Assembly (NCBI GenBank): GCA_031412355.1
Contig: JANOCR010000286.1
Coordinates: 1-5,258 of the forward strand
Source: JAENVT01 sp031412355
Lineage (GTDB): Bacteria > Actinomycetota > Acidimicrobiia > Acidimicrobiales > Ilumatobacteraceae
Direction: 5' to 3'
Length of the DNA stretch: 5,258 bases
A model generated the notes under the pieces. It was not told the DNA's origin and did no database searches. It was given only the letters and a program-made list of their open reading frames with translations. Of this stretch, positions 1-3,533 are shown piece after piece. Position 1 is the stretch's first letter, and every line of letters starts with the position of its first letter. The translations under genes were made by a program, and so were the position numbers.

Positions 1-283
1 GAAGAAGTTTTCGATCGATCCGCTGCGCTCGACTTCGTGGCCCAACCCGAGGACCGGCCACAGCGAACGGCTGACATCAGTCAGATTGACAAGGCGAAGA
101 AGGGCCAGCGTGTCGTCCGTCTCCAAGGATGCGATGGCAGCAATTCGGTGTCAACGACGGACACTCGATGAGTGGGAATTGATCCGCGGTCGCGAGCAGC
201 TCGATGAGTGCCGGATTTCGATCAGCAGTCACGCCGTTCGCAGTCGACGAGATCACCGTCACCGGCTCAACGGACTGACTCAC
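1..283 (-). pseudogene. Broken or frame-shifted protein gene, running off the left edge, function unrecognised
   Basis: Two adjacent minus-strand frames look coding, and neither is complete. From a GTG at 283-281 one frame gives a plausible peptide containing ALIELLATADQFPLIE. From about position 150 down to base 1 the +1 frame stays open and reads LRLVNLTDVSRSLWPVLG and onward past the edge, with good G/C third positions. That second frame has a stop at 153-151 and no ATG or GTG start. Its only conventional start is a TTG at 126-124 with no ribosome binding site. A single frameshift near 124-153 would join the two into one protein. This could be a decayed gene, a sequencing error, or a TTG-started gene with an unrelated upstream frame. 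I do not recognise the family. The first frame also has an ATG at 349, but it lacks a Shine-Dalgarno and reads as low-quality protein. Confidence 0.35.
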
Positions 284-391
284 GGCAGACGGTGATGCGG
301 ATCGGCACGGTTCGATGGCGGCCCGGCCGCGTTTTGCAAGATTACTCATCGTCCGACAAGTGCTTGACCGGCGCGACGAAGCCGTGCCCGG

Positions 392-679
392 CTAGCTGGT
401 TTCAAATGTCTCGAACCTGACGACGTCGAAGATCTCCGGCTCGCCCGACATCTGTACCCCGGCTGCTTGGATGTGTGGGCCTAACGTCTCGCCGAAAGCG
501 GCAAGCTGCTCGCGCGATTCCCAAACCTCGCTGACGCGAAGGTTTTCGTCGTCACCAAAACAGATGTGGAACAAGCATCCGGGAGCAGGCCAATTCCCGG
601 ACTGTTCGAGCGCGTCGTGGACGGAGTCGTATTGGCTTCTCGTCATGTTGGAAGTTGGAAAGCGGACAACGACGCTCAT
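392..679 (-). CDS. Small dimeric alpha/beta-barrel (ABM-like) protein
   Basis: A 95-residue protein with the size and pattern of a single ferredoxin-like alpha+beta barrel subunit (antibiotic biosynthesis monooxygenase-like superfamily), which normally works as a dimer in the cytoplasm. Visible elements are a first strand MSVVVRFP, a helix starting TRSQYDSVHDALEQ, a strand around GCLFHICFG, the RVSEVWESREQLAAFGETL strand-helix segment at about residues 48-66, and a final strand EIFDVVRFETF. The segment VSEVWESREQLAAF is typical of these proteins. I see no catalytic residues that would fix a reaction, so an enzymatic role is not claimed. Alternatives are a ligand-binding or stress-related barrel. 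The start is secure because AGGAGG lies five bases upstream of the ATG. It is transcribed alone, away from the tRNA relic and the plus-strand genes. A palindrome at 740-754 may be its operator. Confidence 0.85.
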   Translation of the reverse strand: MSVVVRFPTSNMTRSQYDSVHDALEQSGNWPAPGCLFHICFGDDENLRVSEVWESREQLAAFGETLGPHIQAAGVQMSGEPEIFDVVRFETFETS

Positions 680-683
680 GGTG

Positions 684-690
684 ACCTCCT
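684..690 (-). promoter_or_regulatory. Strong ribosome binding site of the ABM-like gene
   Basis: The minus strand reads AGGAGGTCACCATG across this point, a near-perfect anti-16S match four to five bases before the ATG at 679-677. It fixes the start of the 95-residue protein and is the strongest Shine-Dalgarno paired with a start in the window. Confidence 0.85.
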
Positions 691-739
691 AGGTGGCATC
701 GTCGGGGACCCTACTCTCCTGGACCCATGCCGGCTCGCA

Positions 740-754
740 CCGGGTGTCACCCGG
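740..754. promoter_or_regulatory. 15-bp palindrome, candidate operator
   Basis: CCGGGTGTCACCCGG has perfect 7-bp inverted arms around one central base. A one-base loop cannot form an RNA hairpin without losing inner pairs, so a dimeric DNA-binding regulator site is the more natural reading. It lies 61 bp upstream of the ATG of the minus-strand ABM-like gene, a usual operator distance. A TAGGGT hexamer on the minus strand lies between it and the start and could be a -10 box, but no good -35 is visible. The regulator is unknown. In a G/C-rich genome some such palindromes arise by chance. Confidence 0.35.
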
Positions 755-800
755 AGAACCTTCCGCGACACCGCGAAAGGTGTAACTACATTTCGTCCCA

Positions 801-855
801 GTGCGTTAGAGCCATGACACGGTAGAGGTCCCGGGTTCGAGCCCCGTCACGCCCA
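801..855 (+). pseudogene. Degenerate tRNA-Val(GAC) relic, 3' portion
   Basis: The 3' part reads as a tRNA. There is an anticodon loop ATGACAC (814-820) with T33 and anticodon GAC, a 3' anticodon strand GGTAG (821-825), a variable loop AGGTC (826-830), a T-arm with GTTCGAGCC (835-843), an acceptor 3' strand CACGCCC (848-854) and discriminator A855. CCA is not encoded. The 5' part fails. GTTAGAGC (805-812), typical of the 3' side of a D-arm, runs directly into the anticodon stem, so five or six bases of the 5' anticodon strand are missing and only three of its five pairs can form, one of them G-U. No GGGCGTG acceptor strand is found upstream, and the outer T-stem pair is C-T. This is therefore a decayed tRNA or a tRNA-derived attachment-site remnant, not a working tRNA. 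Confidence 0.6.
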
Positions 856-899
856 CGGAAGCCCTCGTAGAGGCCTGTTTCAAGATCTCGGTCGTGATC

Positions 900-1007
900 A
901 TGACGACTCAATTCGAGATCCTCCCGACCTCGCAGGAAAAGGCGGTGATCGACGACGCTGAGTTCGAGCAGCTCCTCCGAAAGGCTGTCGACGAGCTGAG
1001 TCGCTGA
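900..1007 (+). CDS. Possible 35-residue small protein, unrecognised
   Basis: A short reading frame starting ATG ACG ACT CAA and ending in TGA encodes an acidic, helix-prone peptide that contains AEFEQLLRKAVDELSR at its C-terminus. About four fifths of its codons end in G or C, as in the real genes here. The frame is open upstream to a TAG at 807-809 with no conventional start other than a GTG at 894, and no clear Shine-Dalgarno precedes the ATG. It sits just after the tRNA relic. It may be a genuine small protein, or the surviving 3' end of a larger gene cut by a rearrangement at the tRNA site. I do not recognise a family. Confidence 0.35.
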   Translation: MTTQFEILPTSQEKAVIDDAEFEQLLRKAVDELSR

Positions 1008-1082
1008 ATCGGCTTCGGCCCGAGTTCCGGTGATCGCGGGGCCTGCACTGCTCCGCTCGTTGTGGCTGGCATGCTGGGGTGC

Positions 1083-1397
1083 ATGACCGTCATCAAGATC
1101 AACGCCCTCACCGTGCCCGCCGAGATGGGTGAGGAGGTGGCTCGTCGCTTTGCCGCTCGACTCGGCGCCGTTGACGATCAGAAGGGGTTCGAGGGGTTCG
1201 AACTGCTCCAGCCGTCCGACGAGCGTACGACGTGGCTCGTAGTCACCCGCTGGCAGGATGACGCCTCATTCGAAGCATGGCGCTCATCGCCTTCCTTCGA
1301 TCACGGTCATCGCGGCGATGGTGGCGATAGCCGACCACCGATGTCGATCCAGGCCGAACTCTGGTCGTACACCGTCGCCGTGACCTCGAGGGGCTGA
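1083..1397 (+). CDS. IsdG/MhuD-like haem-degrading monooxygenase family protein (ABM fold)
   Basis: A 104-residue single-domain alpha+beta barrel. The N-terminus MTVIKINALTVPAE and the segment GFEGFELLQP closely resemble mycobacterial MhuD as I recall it. These enzymes are cytoplasmic dimers that open the haem ring and release iron. The family triad seems present: Asn7, Trp66 in FEAWRSSP, and His76 in FDHGHR. The Trp-to-His spacing of ten matches IsdG rather than the nine of MhuD; His74 is an alternative ligand. The region after residue 76 (GDGGDSRPP) is shorter and more glycine-rich than usual. I chose ATG 1083 over the GTG at 1062 because homologues begin at this methionine; the upstream GGGG at 1076-1079 is only a weak ribosome binding site. 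No haem transporter or iron-regulator box is seen nearby, so physiological haem degradation is inferred from the residues. A general ABM-type oxygenase is the alternative. Confidence 0.85.
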   Translation: MTVIKINALTVPAEMGEEVARRFAARLGAVDDQKGFEGFELLQPSDERTTWLVVTRWQDDASFEAWRSSPSFDHGHRGDGGDSRPPMSIQAELWSYTVAVTSRG

Positions 1398-1461
1398 CGA
1401 GAACTCGGTCGGTTTCAGTGCGAAGGGGTTAGGGCCGAGTGGGATCGGGTATCGGTGCGGC

Positions 1462-1776
1462 ATGAAGATTCTTGTGATTGTCGTCATTGTTGCCGTTGTC
1501 GTGGCCATCGCTGCCGTCCTGATGAAGCGCCGATCGAATCAGAAGGCCGTAGAGCTGCGCAACCAGGCTCAAGAACATCGTGATGAGGCCAAGGCCAGTC
1601 AGATCGCCGCTACGCGGCAGGAGACCGAGGCGAACGCGATGGCTGCGAAGGCCAACGATGACCTGCGACTGGCCGAACAACAAAGAAGCGCCGCGGCTGT
1701 CAAACGCGAAGTTGCCGCGGATCTCGATGTCCGCGCCGACAACATCGACCCCGACGTGCCGAATACACGTACCTGA
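1462..1776 (+). CDS. Single-pass membrane-anchored coiled-coil protein
   Basis: A 104-residue protein with one N-terminal transmembrane helix (about residues 2-20, almost all Val, Ile, Ala and Leu), then a basic stop-transfer stretch KRRSNQK. A long, highly charged Ala/Glu/Gln-rich segment (about 25-90) is predicted by eye to be a continuous helix or coiled coil with repeating EAxA-type units. It ends with RADNIDPDVPNTRT; an IDPDV-type tail after such a helix is a pattern I recall from small actinobacterial proteins of unknown role. The positive charges after the helix place the coiled coil in the cytoplasm. It is not a lipoprotein, since no lipobox cysteine is present. It lies 64 bp after the IsdG/MhuD-like gene on the same strand, so co-transcription is possible, and a hairpin directly follows its stop. 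A membrane scaffold or envelope role is inference only. Confidence 0.8.
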   Translation: MKILVIVVIVAVVVAIAAVLMKRRSNQKAVELRNQAQEHRDEAKASQIAATRQETEANAMAAKANDDLRLAEQQRSAAAVKREVAADLDVRADNIDPDVPNTRT

Positions 1777-1811
1777 GGTCCGGGTCGTCCACGTCGAATC
1801 CGTGGCGGACC
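1777..1811 (+). terminator. Hairpin directly after the coiled-coil gene, possible terminator
   Basis: Starting at the base after the TGA, GGTCCG (1777-1782) pairs with CGGACC (1806-1811), and CCACG (1789-1793) pairs with CGTGG (1801-1805) around a 7-base loop. A 6-base bulge lies on the 5' side. This gives eleven pairs in two stacked stems. There is no following T-run, which is common for actinobacterial terminators. Placement right at the stop codon supports a 3'-end role. Confidence 0.45.
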
Positions 1812-1923
1812 GGTTGGGATCGCTGGGAATACCGACATCGGCAGCCAAGGAACCGACGCGGCTCGCATGGCTGGATCTTCGCAGTCGGTGGCTTGCCAGC
1901 CAAGGCGGCCGCAGCTCATCAGG

Positions 1924-1952
1924 TTCGGTGACCACCAGCAGTTCTGTACTTT
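1924..1952 (+). promoter_or_regulatory. Weak sigma70-like promoter candidate for the DUF1326-DUF2182 pair
   Basis: TTCGGT at 1924-1929 and TACTTT at 1947-1952 are separated by 17 bases, the usual spacing. The -10 has the TAnnnT frame but the -35 matches only its first two bases. The position, about 80 bases upstream of the ATG at 2034 and after the 1777-1811 hairpin, is reasonable. This is a weak match and could be chance. Confidence 0.22.
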
Positions 1953-2002
1953 GTCGGTGCTCGCGAGGAATTGGTTCTCTGCTCGCGGCTGGAGGAGTAA
2001 CA

Positions 2003-2020
2003 TCGAATTTCAAAGTTCGA
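2003..2020 (+). repeat. Inverted repeat in the leader just before the DUF1326 gene
   Basis: TCGAA (2003-2007) and TTCGA (2016-2020) form 5-bp inverted arms with an 8-base A/T-rich spacer, ending 13 bases before the ATG and three bases before the GGGGG ribosome binding site. It lies in an unusually A/T-rich pocket. It could be a regulator half-site pair or a small RNA stem next to the translation start. The arms are short, so chance is possible. Confidence 0.3.
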
Positions 2021-2033
2021 ATGGGGGTATGCA

Positions 2034-2636
2034 ATGGCCTGGTCGCTGGAAGGTACGTACTTCGAGAGTTGCTCGTGCGACACGATTTGCCCATGCACGT
2101 GGTCTGGTCTCACTGCCCACGCCACGCACGACCGTTGCATCGCGATGCTCGCGTTCCGCGTCGACCGCGGGGACGTGGAGGGAGTCGACGTAGGTGGCGT
2201 GATTTTCGCGTTGGTGCTCGACACTCCGCCGGTCATGTCCGATGGTGGATGGAAGCTCGGCGTCGTGATGGACAGCGCAGCCACCGAGCAACAGGCGGGT
2301 GCGCTTGGCCGCGTGCTCGGTGGTGAACTCGGTGGCACGCCGGCGATGTTGGGCCCGCTCATCGGAGAGATGGCCGGTATTGAGCAAGCGCCTGCTGAAT
2401 GGCATCAGTCCGAAGGTACGTTCAGGATCCGCTTTGGTGATTTGATCGACGTTGAGGTCAAAGAGTTCCTCTCGGGCGCCCTTTCCGAGCCAGTTCAGTT
2501 GGTGAACGTGTTCCATCCAGCGAACACGACGTTGACATTGTCCCCGGCTTCAAGATCGAAGGTCGACGTGTTCGGCATTAGGTTCGACGGCACCGAAAGC
2601 AGCGGGTTCAGCGCTCCGTTCGCCTGGTCCGCATGA
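2034..2636 (+). CDS. DUF1326 family protein with N-terminal CxC/CxC cluster
   Basis: A 200-residue soluble protein of the DUF1326 family, function not established. The family's N-terminal signature is clear: GTYFESCSCDTICPC, with cysteines at 13, 15, 19 and 21 and a fifth at 35 (THDRC). Five thiols this close suggest metal binding or thiol chemistry; that is inference. The middle (about 40-150) is mixed alpha/beta. The C-terminus has His161 in NVFHPAN and the conserved-looking ending SGFSAPFAWSA. No signal peptide or membrane segment is seen, so it is probably cytoplasmic. ATG 2034 is the only conventional start after an in-frame TAA at 1998-2000 and has GGGGG six bases upstream. A stronger GGAGGAG at 1991-1997 has no usable start after it. 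The stop overlaps the next gene's start by four bases (ATGA), so the two are almost certainly co-translated. Confidence 0.9.
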   Translation: MAWSLEGTYFESCSCDTICPCTWSGLTAHATHDRCIAMLAFRVDRGDVEGVDVGGVIFALVLDTPPVMSDGGWKLGVVMDSAATEQQAGALGRVLGGELGGTPAMLGPLIGEMAGIEQAPAEWHQSEGTFRIRFGDLIDVEVKEFLSGALSEPVQLVNVFHPANTTLTLSPASRSKVDVFGIRFDGTESSGFSAPFAWSA

Positions 2637-3412
2637 CCGCATCGGTAGCGCCGGTCGAGCGACCGGTGCTGCGCCTCACTCGTGAGACCATTGTCATGTT
2701 GGGCGTGGCGGCCCTGGCATGGGCAGGTGTGATTGCTTACGCCCGCGACATGGGTAACGGCGTTGGCACCATGGGGACGTCGCTTCTCGAGTTCATGGGG
2801 ATGTGGTCCCTGATGATGACGGCAATGATGCTCCCAGCGGTCGCGCCTGTTGCGTCGCTCTACCTACGCACTATCGTTTCGGACCGGCCTCGCCGACTGG
2901 GTCTGTTCGTCGGCGGATACCTCATCGTGTGGGCTTCTGCAGGCATCCCGGCCTACATCGCGCTCCGATTCGTCGATGATCGTGTGGCCGCCTCGACGGC
3001 GACGATGCGCACCATTGCAGTCGTCGTCCTAGGGGCCGCTGGGGTGTATCAACTGACCCCACTGAAGGCGGTGTGCTTGCGCCACTGTCGGTCACCGCTC
3101 GGGCAACTGTTGCACTATGGAAACCTGAAGGGTCCGGGTAAGGATCTGAAGGTCGCGCTGCACCACGCCGGCTTTTGTCTCGGCTGCTGCTGGGCGCTGA
3201 TGGCGCTGTTCCTGGCGTTCGGTGTGATGAACCTGTGGGCCATGCTCGGCCTCGCGGTGATCGTGTTCAGCGAGAAACTGTTGCCGCATGGCGAGACCAT
3301 CGGCCGCATGGTCGGTGTCGTCTTCGTCGTGCTCGCACTGCTCGTCGCGACGTCAATGCGGGTAGCCGACGCAGTCGTGCCGTCAAGCCCGGCACCCATG
3401 AATGAAATGTGA
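2633..3412 (+). CDS. DUF2182 family predicted metal-binding integral membrane protein
   Basis: A 259-residue polytopic membrane protein with about six or seven helices by eye (near 19-36, 53-78, 88-110, 124-141, 180-196, 198-213 and 224-243). It has the DUF2182 hallmarks in order: WSLMMTAMMLPA (58-69), a methionine-rich helix; TPLKAVCLRHCRSP (142-155) with Cys148 and Cys152; HAGFCLGCCWALM (178-190) with His178, Cys182, Cys185 and Cys186; and the acidic-basic pair EK (214-215). The family is described as predicted metal-binding, and its transported or bound ion is not known. The Met and Cys residues inside membrane helices would suit a soft metal such as copper, but this is inference. It starts inside the stop of the DUF1326 gene, and linkage of the two families recurs in other genomes as I recall. 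A membrane thiol/redox protein is the main alternative. Confidence 0.9.
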   Translation: MTASVAPVERPVLRLTRETIVMLGVAALAWAGVIAYARDMGNGVGTMGTSLLEFMGMWSLMMTAMMLPAVAPVASLYLRTIVSDRPRRLGLFVGGYLIVWASAGIPAYIALRFVDDRVAASTATMRTIAVVVLGAAGVYQLTPLKAVCLRHCRSPLGQLLHYGNLKGPGKDLKVALHHAGFCLGCCWALMALFLAFGVMNLWAMLGLAVIVFSEKLLPHGETIGRMVGVVFVVLALLVATSMRVADAVVPSSPAPMNEM

Positions 3413-3486
3413 TCGTCTGGGCTCGCAATTCGCTATCCCGCAAAAGTTGTAACCACAGTTCCTTCAGTTGGGCGTTTGACGACTCC

Positions 3487-3505
3487 GGCCCCTATACGGG
3501 GGGCC
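3487..3505. terminator. G/C-rich hairpin between convergent genes
   Basis: GGCCCC (3487-3492) pairs perfectly with GGGGCC (3500-3505) around a 7-base loop TATACGG. It sits between the plus-strand DUF2182 stop (3412) and the minus-strand flavoprotein stop (3534), 28 bases past the latter, and would fold on either strand. No T-run follows on either side. Placement makes it a plausible bidirectional terminator, mainly for the minus-strand gene. The rest of the 3413-3533 gap shows nothing else. Confidence 0.45.
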
Positions 3506-3533
3506 AGCTCACAAACGCTATTGATGAGGCGGT

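Noticed and set aside
164..210. Direct repeat CTCGATGAGTG at 164-174 and 200-210, considered as a CRISPR or iteron unit
   Set aside because: There are only two copies, 36 bp apart, and they are in phase with the minus-strand reading frame as two similar LIE peptides, so coding similarity explains them.
1..295. Plus-strand open frames at the left edge (one to 171, one to 295)
   Set aside because: Their translations are Arg/Ser-rich or featureless, and the opposite strand reads as more natural protein over the same bases.
801..855. Functional tRNA gene
   Set aside because: The acceptor 5' strand and a proper D-stem are absent, and the anticodon stem lacks two of five pairs, so it is listed as a relic.
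1062..1082. GTG start seven codons upstream for the IsdG/MhuD-like protein
   Set aside because: Family members begin at the methionine encoded at 1083, with Asn7 counted from it, and the extra residues MAGMLGC add nothing recognisable.
1403..1440. ACTCGG...CCGAGT inverted repeat after the IsdG/MhuD-like gene, considered as a terminator
   Set aside because: The stem is only six pairs with a 26-base loop and no T-run, too weak to support a call.
1429..2094. A 221-codon minus-strand open frame across the coiled-coil gene and the leader
   Set aside because: The translation is low-complexity at its end (Asp/Asn/His run) because it mirrors the transmembrane codons of the plus-strand gene, and no ribosome binding site or family pattern was seen.
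2010..2516. A 168-codon minus-strand open frame opposite the DUF1326 gene
   Set aside because: The plus strand carries the family's cysteine motif in the same bases; the antisense frame has no recognisable protein features.
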